Made by a program: the position numbers and the translations under genes. Below are positions 1 to 9,185 of a stretch of 64,000 nucleotides of DNA, one piece after another (position 1 is the first letter of the stretch; every line of letters begins with the position of its first letter). Below the pieces are notes generated by a model, which did no database searches, was not told the origin of the DNA, and saw nothing but the letters and a program-made list of their open reading frames with translations. This DNA comes from an uncultured Thalassotalea sp. GTDB taxonomy: Bacteria > Pseudomonadota > Gammaproteobacteria > Enterobacterales > Alteromonadaceae. The stretch covers positions 1 to 64,000 of the forward strand of contig CANLNK010000004.1 of the NCBI GenBank assembly GCA_947492575.1, read 5' to 3'.

Positions 1-210
1 AAAGTATTTTATGCATGAACATCAATGAGTTAATTTTTGCTAAGACAAGCTTAGCTATATTTGTAAAATCAACATCATGTGAATGCTCACACAAATTGCA
101 TGATAACTAATTGTTAAAGAACTAAGTCTTTCGACTTAAACGAAACATCACATTCGTGTTTCGTGGAACTCTCTGTGTTAACCCGTTGGGTTGTCGTTGA
201 GAGCGGATGC
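1..210 (-). other. rRNA operon leader, gene body off the left edge
   Basis: Read on the minus strand, the sequence after the promoters at 213-240 and 361-388 has the character of an rRNA transcript leader. A boxA-like antitermination element (TTCTTTAACAA on the minus strand) lies at 111-121. Short hairpins precede it: AAGTC/GACTT at 124-137 and CGAAACA/TGTTTCG at 141-163. The mature 16S gene is not inside the window and should begin shortly beyond base 1. The identification rests on boxA plus promoter type, so the rRNA itself is inferred. Confidence 0.7.
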
Positions 211-212
211 GT

Positions 213-240
213 ATTCTACTCACCCCTGTTTTGATGTCAA
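213..240 (-). promoter_or_regulatory. Strong sigma-70 rRNA-type promoter (proximal)
   Basis: On the minus strand there is a perfect -35 box TTGACA (235-240), a 16-base spacer and -10 box TAGAAT (213-218), followed by a GC-containing discriminator ACGCATCC. The 16-base spacer and GC discriminator are typical of stringently controlled rRNA P1 promoters. Transcription runs leftward into the boxA leader. Confidence 0.85.
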
Positions 241-360
241 CAACTTTTTGAAAAAATGTTTAATTTATTTTTCTAAGTTATCTGACCCGTTTAACCGCTA
301 TATAAAGCCACTAAACTGTTCAAAACAGACTTCTTAGGTCTCCCTGAGAAGTGGATGCGC

Positions 361-388
361 ATTTTAGACATTTTTGTGCGGGCGTCAA
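361..388 (-). promoter_or_regulatory. Strong sigma-70 rRNA-type promoter (distal)
   Basis: This is a second minus-strand promoter with the same build: -35 TTGACG (383-388), a 16-base spacer, -10 TAAAAT (361-366) and a GCGCATCC discriminator. It lies 148 bases upstream of the proximal promoter, giving a tandem promoter pair for the rRNA operon. Confidence 0.8.
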
Positions 389-477
389 CACCTTTTTGAA
401 AGTTTTTTGAAATTTCTGTGTAAACGTTCAAATAACGTACAAACCTTATGGTTTCTCGTGTGATGGCATGTAGAATA

Positions 478-504
478 AATAAAAAAGGCGCATATGGCGC
501 CTTT
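478..504 (-). terminator. Rho-independent terminator after flgP
   Basis: There is an 8-base-pair stem AAAGGCGC/GCGCCTTT with a 5-base loop (arms 484-491 and 497-504). On the minus strand it is followed by a run of T. It sits about 50 bases past the flgP stop and separates the flagellar operon from the rRNA promoters. Confidence 0.8.
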
Positions 505-552
505 CTATATTGATCTTTGATTTAACAGGAAAAACCACTAAACACCTACTTT

Positions 553-1011
553 CTAATAGTATGTTACGTCTTTGACTTCCTGTTTTTGGGTCGATGCGAT
601 ATAAATATCATAGACATCTTTAAAGTCTACGCTTAGCTCTGTGGTGTAGGTGTCACCTACTGGGTAACTCTTTATAACCTTTGCACCACGAATAATGCCC
701 TGAACAGAAGCCTTGAGCTGCTGGTTTTCTATTAGCAAATCGCCCATTGTGACATTGCTTGCAATTTGTTGCCCATACACTTGCTCTGCAAGTTCCGCAT
801 AAGCGGCAAGTTTTGACGCTTTTATTGCCATCAACATCCGCTGCGTTTCATTAGACGATTTTTGCAAACTTATAGGAGCATGCCCAATAGCGTAAACTAC
901 CGGAAATGATTCAGGCTTCACTGGTTGCCAGCTTACATGTTTATCATATATAGAAGAACACCCAGACAGTCCCAGCAAAAGCAACAACGTATAAATGCTA
1001 GCTCTATTCAT
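553..1011 (-). CDS. flgP: FlgP-like flagellar outer-membrane lipoprotein
   Basis: This 152-residue protein has a lipoprotein signal peptide (hydrophobic leader ending in LSGC, Cys18) and the LPP20-like alpha/beta fold pattern of FlgP. In Vibrio, FlgP is an outer-membrane lipoprotein of the sheathed polar flagellum basal region, needed for motility and forming part of the H-ring with FlgO and FlgT. The gene follows flgO with only 7 bases between stop and start, and flgT is divergent just beyond. This is the standard flgO-flgP / flgT arrangement. A terminator hairpin lies downstream. Identification is from sequence pattern and gene order, without a search. Confidence 0.85.
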   Translation of the reverse strand: MNRASIYTLLLLLGLSGCSSIYDKHVSWQPVKPESFPVVYAIGHAPISLQKSSNETQRMLMAIKASKLAAYAELAEQVYGQQIASNVTMGDLLIENQQLKASVQGIIRGAKVIKSYPVGDTYTTELSVDFKDVYDIYIASTQKQEVKDVTYY

Positions 1012-1018
1012 ATGTCAC

Positions 1019-1669
1019 CTACTGCTGAATCCTTACCGCTCGGGCATTTTCAGCCAAGTTTTCGCTTGAACGAATGATCATGCCATCCTTCATTTTGACA
1101 TTCTCGTCACGGTTCACTTTATCACCCAGTACCCACTTTGGAATAAATGATTGTGCAGTAGCTACAACAACGCGAGATTGCATACCTATCATGCGAGCAT
1201 TTACGATGATGCCAGTTTCTTGTTCCATCATGGTACCAGTAACCACGTAGTCAATTATTTGTCGTTCAGGTAACTCTTTCCAATCACGGCTAAACACGTA
1301 ATCACCATCTTTCGTTACTCTAATATGGCCCGTCGTTTTGTAATCAACAACAACCATACCGTGTCGTTGCAGCTCATGAACAAAGTTTTCGGAGAGCTGA
1401 TTACCCAGCCAGTTGGTAGATTCTAGGTCATCCAAAGTGACGAACGATGCTACCGCGACAGGCGTTTTGGGCGTAACAAAACTGCTATGTTCTAACATTT
1501 GGTAAGCTAGGCCTTTTACGACATCGTTAATGGCATGTCTTGGTAAATCGTAACTATCGATTTCACTTTTTTGTTGATGCGTAATGCTGTAGAAGTCTTC
1601 TTCACTGTCAGAAAACGATGCGCAAGCGCTAAGCAGCGGAATACTGGCTGCTAAAAGCCAATTTTTCAT
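1019..1669 (-). CDS. flgO: FlgO family flagellar outer-membrane lipoprotein
   Basis: The protein has a lipoprotein signal (MKNWLLAASI leader, lipobox LSAC) followed by a FlgO-type domain with the family pattern of a conserved basic/aromatic region and a C-terminal VVATAQSFIP segment. FlgO localises to the outer membrane with FlgP and stabilises the basal body. The start was placed at the ATG at 1669, which has a GGGGTG ribosome site and gives a clean signal peptide. An upstream GTG at 1687 in the same frame is less likely. It is probably co-transcribed with flgP; the 260-base region before flgT must hold divergent promoters. Confidence 0.85.
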   Translation of the reverse strand: MKNWLLAASIPLLSACASFSDSEEDFYSITHQQKSEIDSYDLPRHAINDVVKGLAYQMLEHSSFVTPKTPVAVASFVTLDDLESTNWLGNQLSENFVHELQRHGMVVVDYKTTGHIRVTKDGDYVFSRDWKELPERQIIDYVVTGTMMEQETGIIVNARMIGMQSRVVVATAQSFIPKWVLGDKVNRDENVKMKDGMIIRSSENLAENARAVRIQQ

Positions 1670-1948
1670 TGAGAACACCCCAATCACAATTTATTTGTAA
1701 ATTTATAAGCAGGAATTAAGCCAATGCTACCATCTAAAGTTCTTTGCTTTCACTATCAGATTTAGTCCCTGTCAGTTTACCTAGTAGGCGCCTATTGTTG
1801 TTGGCGTGTAACCTTGCATCAGTCTTAACACAAAACATAGGCACAATTCATGCTTAGTACCCTTTTATAGATAAAAACACTGAACAACTGTCTAAAACTC
1901 GTCAGTAACATGTTAACGGTCTATTTCAACTAAACTTTATATTGAACA

Positions 1949-3130
1949 ATGAATCTTATGCGTAAATTGTGCCTTTTTATTTTGTTAGCTCCACTTTATG
2001 TAACCTCGGCTTACGGTCAGTGGTACCAGTCTACAGGTAAAGCCACCATAATTGAGGGCGATAGAGAGGCTGCAAGAGTCTTAGCAATGGAAAATGCTTT
2101 GAAAAAAGCCTTGTTAGTTTCCGGAGCGTCCGTTAATAGCATACAGCAAGTAGTCAATGGCTTATTAACAGAAGACATGTTGAGCGTTCGTGCTAGTGGC
2201 ACGGTGAATTCGGTCGAAATTACTGACGAAATATACGAAGATGGCGTAGTCACGCTTACCATACGCGCTGACGTTTTCCCTCAAGAACAACAGTGTTTCG
2301 CTGCTGACTATAAAAAGTCGATGCTAATAACACGCGCTACATTATTAAACCGTGAACAGGCAAACATTGGACAAATCTATGCGCTAGATAAACAACTAGT
2401 CACTAAGTTAGCATCAAAGCTCAAAGCATCAAGTCAATTTATCGACACTAAGCTTGCCAATAAACACAAAGTAGCTTTTAGCCGTTACAACCAGAGCTTT
2501 GATACAGAGCAAATAAAGATGCTAGCTAAAGAGCTAGGTGAGCGATTTGACGCACAGTTTGTTTTATTCACTGAAATTAATGACGTATCGTTTGGTCAAG
2601 ACTCGCTTAACGGATGGTCATTCTGGCAAGAGGATGAGTTTAACCGGCAGTTCAATGTTTCATTCTACGTTTATAGTGCGCTAACAGGGGAGATGCTTGC
2701 CGAGCAGCACTACCAAAATAAAGCACCTTGGCAGTTTGGTAAGCGAGAGTCCGTTGACCTGACAAGCAATACGTTTTGGAATAGCCGATATGGGCAAATG
2801 CTAAGTAGTACGTTAGATAACGCTATTATCGATATAGACGAAAACATGATGTGTGAGCAAACTCGCGCCAAAATAGTAAAGGTCGACGGCAACGAAATCG
2901 TCATCAATGTTGGCAGCAACCAAGGTGTTCAAGTTAATGATAGCTTCACCTTATTGCATTCAAATCACTTTAAAACCCAACGCGGTAAAATGTATTCGGG
3001 CTACAACGTTAGCCCCTATCAGGTTCAGGTAACTAAACTTTATAAAAACACTGCTGTTGCAACGACAAAAGACAAGAGTTTACTGGGCAATATTCAAATT
3101 GATGATTTAGCGGTAAAAGAACGATTTTAG
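1949..3130 (+). CDS. flgT: FlgT flagellar assembly protein (H-ring component)
   Basis: This 393-residue protein has an N-terminal signal peptide cut around AYGQ and continues as an exported protein. The N-terminal domain begins WYQSTGKATIIEGDREAAR, matching the FlgT N-domain, which resembles the LPP20/FlgP fold. The C-terminal part (about 310-390) has the small beta-barrel pattern VDGNEIVINVGSNQGVQVND. In Vibrio, FlgT builds the H-ring around the basal body and is needed to place the MotX/MotY T-ring. It is divergent from flgO-flgP, and a strong terminator follows. Confidence 0.85.
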   Translation: MNLMRKLCLFILLAPLYVTSAYGQWYQSTGKATIIEGDREAARVLAMENALKKALLVSGASVNSIQQVVNGLLTEDMLSVRASGTVNSVEITDEIYEDGVVTLTIRADVFPQEQQCFAADYKKSMLITRATLLNREQANIGQIYALDKQLVTKLASKLKASSQFIDTKLANKHKVAFSRYNQSFDTEQIKMLAKELGERFDAQFVLFTEINDVSFGQDSLNGWSFWQEDEFNRQFNVSFYVYSALTGEMLAEQHYQNKAPWQFGKRESVDLTSNTFWNSRYGQMLSSTLDNAIIDIDENMMCEQTRAKIVKVDGNEIVINVGSNQGVQVNDSFTLLHSNHFKTQRGKMYSGYNVSPYQVQVTKLYKNTAVATTKDKSLLGNIQIDDLAVKERF

Positions 3131-3141
3131 GCTATTGATAT

Positions 3142-3181
3142 GGCAAGCGTTGATTTTCAATCACACTTGCCCTTCCCTTTT
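3142..3181 (+). terminator. Rho-independent terminator after flgT
   Basis: The arms GGCAAG..GATT and AATC..CTTGCC (3142-3171) form a long, slightly interrupted hairpin with a small loop. A pyrimidine tract ending in five T follows directly. It begins 11 bases after the flgT stop. It faces the convergent GGDEF/EAL gene ending at 3200 and may serve both directions. Confidence 0.75.
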
Positions 3182-3199
3182 TGAATGATGAGAGTAACA

Positions 3200-5287
3200 T
3201 CAATTAACTAAATACCCCGGCAGCTCAGAGAAGTCTCTCTCACTCATAGGTTTCGCATAGTAGAAACCTTGCACAAGATCACACGCTAAGTCTTTTAAGC
3301 AAGTGACCTGTTCGACTTCTTCAACGCCTTCAGCTACAACCGTAATATCAAGTTTATGCGCCATATCGATGATAGAGTGCACAATTATACGATTCTTTTC
3401 ATTATCTAAATTATGCGTTAACGATTTATCTAATTTAATTGTATTCAAGGCCAGTTTATTTAAATAAGTCAGCGACGAAAAACCGGCTCCAAAATCATCT
3501 AAAGCAATACGTACCCCTGAGCGTTTTAACTTTTCAATATTAATCTTCGCACATTCAAAATTCTCAATTAGGCTAGTTTCCGTTATTTCTATTTGTACTT
3601 GATTAAGTGCAAAGCCTGATAAGTTTATTGTTTCTATGAAGCAGTTAAAAAAGTTCTCATCCGCGATTTCATTGGCTGCGACATTAACAGACAACAACAT
3701 ACCTTTTGTAGTTATGCCTTGAGCCATAAATTGACAACTTTTTAGCAACAAAGTAGAGGATAATTCATTAAAGCGGCTTAATTTCTCAGCAACAGGTATA
3801 AACTTCGCTGGGGAAACTTGTTCTGTTTGATTTCGCTGCCACCTTGCTAAAGACTCGCAACCAACAATTTTACCAGTTGAAAGCTCAATAATCGGCTGAA
3901 AATTCGGGTAAAACTCCTTCGCTTGTATCGCCTTAATTAAATCCAGCTCAAGCTCGTGTGTTTCATTAAACTCTTTACCTATTGCCGTGTTGTACCACGC
4001 ACAATTATTACCTGCTCTTTGTTTTGCTTGGTACATAGCAACATCAGCTCCAGCAATAAGCTCTTTAACATTTTGAATTGTTGAGTCAAATTGATTTAAA
4101 CCAACGCTCAAAGAAACATAATATTCAATATTTTCAATCTCTAAAGGTTGTTCAAAACGAGAGAGCACGTTGTTAACAATAGCTTGAACCTCACTCTTAC
4201 CGACGTTGCGGTTAAATATAATTAGAAACTCGTCACCACTCATACGCCCGCAGATACCATTTGCTGCCAGAGAATCTGCGAGCGCTTCAGACACCTTGGT
4301 CAAAATAGCATCACCAAATGTATGCCCTTTAGTGTCGTTAATAATTTTAAACTTATCGATATCTACAAAGGCGATATGAAACGAATCATTTCCGCTGAAA
4401 GGGCTATCAACCATGTAGTTCAGTTTTTTCAAAAGCAGACTTCTATTGGGCAGGCCAGTCAGCGCATCATAAAAAGCTAGGCGTTCGAGTTCTTGTTGGT
4501 GCTTTACTTTGTCTGACGAGTCGGAAAAAATCGCGACATAATTAACAATCTGATTAGCGAAGCCTTTTATTGCGTGAATTTTTACTTGTTTGGGGTAAAC
4601 CTTGCCGTCCTTGGTCATGTCCCATATTTCACCACACCAATAGCCTTTATCACCGATTTCTGACCACATGTTCTTATAGAAGTTTTTTCCATGTACACCT
4701 GATTTCATGAACCCCGTTTGCTGACCGATAGCTTCCAAGCGAGAATAACCAGTAATCATCTCAAAAGCTGTGTTGACATCAACTATTGTATTTGACGCAT
4801 TAGCAATCATCACTGCATCATTAGTGTTTTGGTAAACCAGCTCACCTATCTCTACATTACTTATGCGGTGGTACTGTTCATCGAGATCACGTAATACAAC
4901 ATGGATAAAGCTGTCTCCACGCAGATATATTTCGGTTAACGATACTTCAACAGGAAAATCAACGCCGTTAAAGTCTCTATGGACCCACTCAAACTTATGA
5001 CTGCCTTTCTCAGCTGCAAACTCGAACATCTGCTGCGCTTTCTCTTTCGAACTTATACCGCCAGATTGAAGCTTTGGTGATATATCTGTTGGGCAAACTT
5101 CATTGAGCTGATTGCGCGACCGTGCTTTGAGCATATTTAGTGCAGCAAGATTGCAAGAGATAAACTTTTGGTTCTTGATAAGCAACATTGCATCAGATGC
5201 ATTATCAAACATATCTTGATAAGCGCTACTTAAGTCATTAATCGTTTCCATACTACAGCGTTCGAAATTCAACATTTTGTTACACAA
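3200..5287 (-). CDS. PAS-PAS-GGDEF-EAL cyclic-di-GMP enzyme
   Basis: This 695-residue cytoplasmic protein has no membrane segments. Domain order is PAS (about 15-135), PAS (about 145-265), GGDEF (about 270-425) and EAL (about 440-690). The cyclase signature is SGDEF near 349 (Gly to Ser at the first position, a substitution seen in active enzymes). The EAL domain shows ESL in place of EAL, and the other catalytic elements are present: NVAANE, ITETSL, DDFGAG, KLDKSL and AEGVEE. Phosphodiesterase activity is therefore likely, and cyclase activity is possible. A shorter start at Met13 (5251) is also plausible. A palindrome pair lies upstream at 5331-5372. Link to the neighbouring flagellar genes is inference only. 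Confidence 0.9.
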   Translation of the reverse strand: MCNKMLNFERCSMETINDLSSAYQDMFDNASDAMLLIKNQKFISCNLAALNMLKARSRNQLNEVCPTDISPKLQSGGISSKEKAQQMFEFAAEKGSHKFEWVHRDFNGVDFPVEVSLTEIYLRGDSFIHVVLRDLDEQYHRISNVEIGELVYQNTNDAVMIANASNTIVDVNTAFEMITGYSRLEAIGQQTGFMKSGVHGKNFYKNMWSEIGDKGYWCGEIWDMTKDGKVYPKQVKIHAIKGFANQIVNYVAIFSDSSDKVKHQQELERLAFYDALTGLPNRSLLLKKLNYMVDSPFSGNDSFHIAFVDIDKFKIINDTKGHTFGDAILTKVSEALADSLAANGICGRMSGDEFLIIFNRNVGKSEVQAIVNNVLSRFEQPLEIENIEYYVSLSVGLNQFDSTIQNVKELIAGADVAMYQAKQRAGNNCAWYNTAIGKEFNETHELELDLIKAIQAKEFYPNFQPIIELSTGKIVGCESLARWQRNQTEQVSPAKFIPVAEKLSRFNELSSTLLLKSCQFMAQGITTKGMLLSVNVAANEIADENFFNCFIETINLSGFALNQVQIEITETSLIENFECAKINIEKLKRSGVRIALDDFGAGFSSLTYLNKLALNTIKLDKSLTHNLDNEKNRIIVHSIIDMAHKLDITVVAEGVEEVEQVTCLKDLACDLVQGFYYAKPMSERDFSELPGYLVN

Positions 5288-5330
5288 CTATATGAGCTTA
5301 AAGAACTTTTGTTGATGAGTAATAGAGAAA

Positions 5331-5372
5331 AATTGCGCGATGTGTATAAATTGCAGTTACAATTGCGCAATT
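5331..5372. repeat. AATTGCGC repeat pair and palindrome upstream of the GGDEF/EAL gene
   Basis: AATTGCGC occurs at 5331-5338 and again at 5361-5368. The second copy forms the perfect 12-base palindrome AATTGCGCAATT (5361-5372). The two copies are 30 bases apart, about three helical turns. They lie 44-85 bases upstream of the GGDEF/EAL start and just past the araC-type stop. It could be an operator; no regulator is assigned. Confidence 0.35.
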
Positions 5373-5402
5373 TGTACTGCATGTTTTTAACACAGAGTCG
5401 TA

Positions 5403-6335
5403 CTACTTAGTTGATAACGTTTTAAAAGGTGTTTCCCCAAAAATTTGGCGATACTCACTGGCAAATCGACCATGGTTGGAGATAGAAAATAGACGAAGTA
5501 CTTCACTAGCATTTCTGATGTTGTGATCAAGTATATGTCGACGCACAATATGAAACTTTCTGAGTTTTAAGAATTGGTTTGGCGATTTTCCCAAAATACT
5601 ATTGAATGCATACTCAAGTGTTCTCACGGAACAAAAGCAGGCATCAGCCAATTCAGGTACATTTACGCTAATAATATTACCTTGTTCCAAGTACTCTATC
5701 GCTCTAACCACAACGGTTTTACGCGTCGGCAACACTATTTTATGGCCGAGTTTAGCGGTTGCTGGAGCCACCAAAGAACGTAATGCACTGAATAAGGTTT
5801 GCTCGGTATCGATTAGCTCTGCGTAGTTTGGTGTATGCTCTGCAGTAAATAGGCGATGAAAAATACTAAATGCCACTTCACGAAATAGCGCCAAGTTATC
5901 TAGCTCTACTTTCCCTTCTCTAATTGCCGGCATTAGTTTCATTAATAGCTCGATTTCTTCCGCATCAAAATAATTACGCAGCGCTTCTGCAGCAAACGTA
6001 ATATATAAATTTTCGGTGTGCTTAGGGAAATTACTGAAACTATGCTCACCCGGACCGATGAACAAAAATCTGTCTTTAGTGTGTGTTATACCATCAAACG
6101 TCACTTGGCAGTGGTTAAAAGGTAAAATGACATAGAACTGATTCGATGGCATATGCGCCTGGTGGATTACTTCACTATCAACTATTCGATAGCCAATTGT
6201 TACGTTGGGCATGAAAAAATTTTTATGAAGGTTGAAGAATCCGCCTGAAGATATTTGGTAGGCGCTCATGTCTACATCATAAATATGGTCTTGGTATTGC
6301 TCAATACTGGTGAATGTTAATACTTCTTTTGTCAT
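5403..6335 (-). CDS. AraC-family transcriptional regulator
   Basis: This 310-residue protein has a C-terminal AraC DNA-binding domain with two helix-turn-helix motifs (about 215-305). The first is around VPELADACFCSVRTLEYAF. The second follows, with the signature ending NHGRFASEYRQIFGETPF. The N-terminal about 200 residues are a variable sensor domain with no recognisable ligand signature. The closing pattern matches the AraC family well. The target is unknown. The gene stands alone between the GGDEF/EAL gene and a 700-base gap, so autoregulation or control of the adjacent c-di-GMP gene is possible but unproven. Confidence 0.85.
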   Translation of the reverse strand: MTKEVLTFTSIEQYQDHIYDVDMSAYQISSGGFFNLHKNFFMPNVTIGYRIVDSEVIHQAHMPSNQFYVILPFNHCQVTFDGITHTKDRFLFIGPGEHSFSNFPKHTENLYITFAAEALRNYFDAEEIELLMKLMPAIREGKVELDNLALFREVAFSIFHRLFTAEHTPNYAELIDTEQTLFSALRSLVAPATAKLGHKIVLPTRKTVVVRAIEYLEQGNIISVNVPELADACFCSVRTLEYAFNSILGKSPNQFLKLRKFHIVRRHILDHNIRNASEVLRLFSISNHGRFASEYRQIFGETPFKTLSTK

Positions 6336-7065
6336 CAGTTTTTACTTAGTTTTAATACTCATGAACTAAGTCGTGACATTAAAACAAGGTACTCCTTTCA
6401 TCGACCCCAAATTCACCTTATAACTAGCAAATATTAGTGGAAATAATTCTGAAAGCGGAAAGTATCCCTATGTTAAGCAGTTTGATTGGGCAGTAGCAAA
6501 GCAAAAAGCTACCACCGTTCTAAACTAGTCCCTCTAACTTCACCTACTTACCTAAGAAGTTATCTACTACACCGACTAAATCAGATAATTTATGCTGCGC
6601 ATTAAATCAGCCATCATACTTGTTTACAATTACAGAACAGTTAAACAACGCACTTCTTTGATCAAAATCAAAGTTCACAGAAGCCAATTGTTTTCATCAG
6701 TACGCGTGAATTCAAAGTATAAACATTAGCCTTTGATTAATTTAATAATATCGTTAATATCGGGGTGATGACTAATTTCTAAGTGTTCCGCTCGATTAAC
6801 TGGATAAATCCTCCGCCTCCTAAGGACTTGTTGAGTTTTTTAATTATTTATACCAATTAATATCCCGCACAACGCGACACCTTCACACACCAATATATAT
6901 AAAGGCTTTCGAATAGACCCTGTCTTTTTTGCTCATTTTATTAGTCAGTACAAATATTATACAAATACATGTATTGCACCATTTAAAGCACCACCAAATA
7001 ATTGAAATGCACCACTCATTTGCACTACAATTCAAAAAATAGTGTTTTTTGGTGTTGTGTGTTTT
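6336..7065. other. Intergenic region before the recombinase
   Basis: No intact gene is seen. On the minus strand a short open stretch ends at a TAA at 6726-6728. It reads PVNRAEHLEISHHPD near its end and could be the 3' remnant of a displaced gene, but about 30 residues is too little to identify. Just before the recombinase, GCACCA occurs three times within 6976-7020. This is the region where one end of an integrated element or its attachment site would be expected. No direct repeat partner was found elsewhere in the window by eye. Confidence 0.3.
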
Positions 7066-8760
7066 ATGGGCAAAAGTAAAGGCAGATTAGTCGTTAAAAA
7101 AGACGTTCAAGGCAGAGTTAAAAAAGAAGACTATGATGTCGGTTATTTTGCTGGATATGAAACGGAAATAGACAACCGAGACGCTAGGTCACCAGCCCCC
7201 AGAAAAATAATGCTGACAGATCTAATAATCAGAAAGTTACCTTATTGCTCTAATGGTCCGGTAGATATAGTCGATACGACCTTTTCATCGCAAAATGATG
7301 GAGGTCGACTAATTCTGCGGATCGGTAAAAACACTAAAACGTTTTACCCATCAATAGCAAAAAGAGGTAATGAAAAGCGGGGAAATGGAAAAGCACTTGG
7401 GCAATGGATAGTCAAAGCTAACAACTACTATAAGCAGGATGAAGCCAACTTGGCTACAGCGAAAGAACGATTTAGAGAAGTTGTTTCCAGCCACCAAAAA
7501 GCAGTAAAAATAGCTAGAGACGAGGGCCAGCTGACTATTAGAGAGTACCTAGAATCTGGCAAGTATGAACAGGATCGACTAACTATACCGACACAGCGCA
7601 ATAAAATAAGTCCAGTAGAAAAACCTGTCATTAAAGCTATTTTAAGTCAATTTGAACCTTGGCTTGACAGAGAGCTACATGAAGTTTCTAAAGAATGGCC
7701 TGCTGAATTTAAGAAGCATTGGACCGAGCGATATTTGCAAGAAAATGAGGAAGGATTCAAAAATAATCCTGACTACAAGCCTAAACAGGTAGCTGTAGAT
7801 ACCATGCGCAAATATTTCATGATGATAAATGCCATGTTTAATATTTGTGAAAAGAAGGCATACATACACAGCAATCCTATGGCAAACTTTGCTTCTCTAT
7901 TTCCAAAGAAAAAAATCAAGCCTGGTGAAGCACAAACCTACAGTTTAGATTATGATAATTTAATGACGTTTCTCTTCGATGAAAGCACCAAAAGTGCAGC
8001 TTACGGAAAGCTAATTATCGCTATAATGGCCGTAACAGGCGCAAGAAATTCAGAGGTTTATAAGAACTACATAGATAACTTTCAAGTTAAAGATGATGGA
8101 AGATTATTTATGTATATCCCGTCTGAAATTTGTAAAACTCGAGAAGTAGGCTCAAGGACTGTTGAAATTAAGCATGATTTTGTAAAACAAAAAGTCATTG
8201 AGCATATTGAAGATATACCTCGCAATGCTAAAGGGCACATGTTTCCGTCAACAAAGTATATGGACAAACATACAAGTGATTATGCATATAAAGAGCTTTG
8301 GAAGCAGGTAAAAGCGTTCTTCAATTTGCCTGTTAATGGAAGAATGTACTCACTAAGAGCAACATTTGGTACTAGACTAGCAAAAAAATCAGGAATAGAT
8401 GTAGCAGCGAATGTCTTAGGCGATAGTCTAGAAATTGCTAACCTCCACTACAATGAAGTCGACACAGTTCGAAAAGCAGAGGCAATGGATAAAGTTTTTA
8501 ACGAGAAAGAAGAAAGTAATATCTTAACCTTTCCTGCTTCTCATATTGAGTTAGACTCGGTATATGCTTCAGTTGATGCGCTACCTGATTCAATCAAAAA
8601 ACTGTTCTTAATGTTTAAGAGCGGTAAAGCAGAACCTCAAAAAGATCATATGTTAAAAGCTGATTGGAACAACTTTGTAAAATTAATATCTACACAATTT
8701 AACGCTAAGAAAATAACTGATGACGAAGCAGAATTATGGTTAATGATGCAAAGCAGCTAG
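7066..8760 (+). CDS. Tyrosine recombinase / phage-type integrase
   Basis: A protein of about 564 residues. The C-terminal catalytic domain shows the tyrosine-recombinase pattern: an Arg in TGARNSEV (about 325), then YSLRATFGTRLA (the usual HxLR box with Ser for His), the LGDSLEIAN stretch and the presumed nucleophile Tyr in NLHYNEVD (about 462). About 100 residues follow the tyrosine, longer than usual. The N-terminal half contains an arm/core-binding region with DTMRKYFMMINAMFN. The ATG at 7066 was chosen; an in-frame GTG at 7042 is the alternative. It is the only intact recombinase in the window and may mobilise the region to its right. The usual excisionase partner is not recognised; the XRE gene at 9186 is a possible regulator. 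Confidence 0.8.
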   Translation: MGKSKGRLVVKKDVQGRVKKEDYDVGYFAGYETEIDNRDARSPAPRKIMLTDLIIRKLPYCSNGPVDIVDTTFSSQNDGGRLILRIGKNTKTFYPSIAKRGNEKRGNGKALGQWIVKANNYYKQDEANLATAKERFREVVSSHQKAVKIARDEGQLTIREYLESGKYEQDRLTIPTQRNKISPVEKPVIKAILSQFEPWLDRELHEVSKEWPAEFKKHWTERYLQENEEGFKNNPDYKPKQVAVDTMRKYFMMINAMFNICEKKAYIHSNPMANFASLFPKKKIKPGEAQTYSLDYDNLMTFLFDESTKSAAYGKLIIAIMAVTGARNSEVYKNYIDNFQVKDDGRLFMYIPSEICKTREVGSRTVEIKHDFVKQKVIEHIEDIPRNAKGHMFPSTKYMDKHTSDYAYKELWKQVKAFFNLPVNGRMYSLRATFGTRLAKKSGIDVAANVLGDSLEIANLHYNEVDTVRKAEAMDKVFNEKEESNILTFPASHIELDSVYASVDALPDSIKKLFLMFKSGKAEPQKDHMLKADWNNFVKLISTQFNAKKITDDEAELWLMMQSS

Positions 8761-8811
8761 CAATGAGCAACTAACAAGAATTTTAAAGGCAATTACTTGT
8801 ACTAGCTCAGA

Positions 8812-8910
8812 CTACTCTTTTCGTAGTCGCTCGTTTTGTTCTTCAATAGCTTCTGCCAGTTCGTCAGAAGAAACGAAGGGGCCAAGAGAGTTAAATAAGC
8901 TGATCAAGTA
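8812..8910 (-). pseudogene. C-terminal fragment resembling the AbiEi-type antitoxin tail
   Basis: The minus strand is open for 32 residues and then stops at TAG (8812-8814). It ends with SSDELAEAIEEQNERLRKE. This resembles the end of the intact AbiEi-like protein at 24587-25171, which ends QGELVEAISEQNKKN. No upstream coding part survives: a stop lies directly before it. It is read as the tail of a second, lost antitoxin copy. The match is short, so this is tentative. Confidence 0.35.
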
Positions 8911-9185
8911 TTAACTTTATCTGCCATGTTCAATTAACAGAACTCAATCAAGTCTGACAGTCGCAAACGTGCCAATAGAGGATGGTGGCAGCGCATTGCT
9001 ATGCAAAATCAAGTTAAAGATCAAAAACCTGACCTACTGTTTTGAGCGAATAATAGACTGTAATTATTATTTGGCAATATTAAGAGCATTCTACAAGTTG
9101 GGCGTTCAGCTAATGCATTTGCCCGATTATTAGTTAACGTAAATGCTTAACGAATACCATTGGCGTAAATATTAACCTTACTGTC
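8911..9185. other. Intergenic region with no intact gene
   Basis: A plus-strand stretch around 8950-9046 reads RKRANRGWWQRIAMQNQ and then stops. It looks like the end of a lost coding sequence, but the family is not recognisable. There is nothing else to report. Confidence 0.25.

Noticed and set aside
1-210. 16S rRNA gene inside the window
   Set aside because: Only leader elements (boxA and hairpins) are visible; the mature gene would begin beyond base 1.
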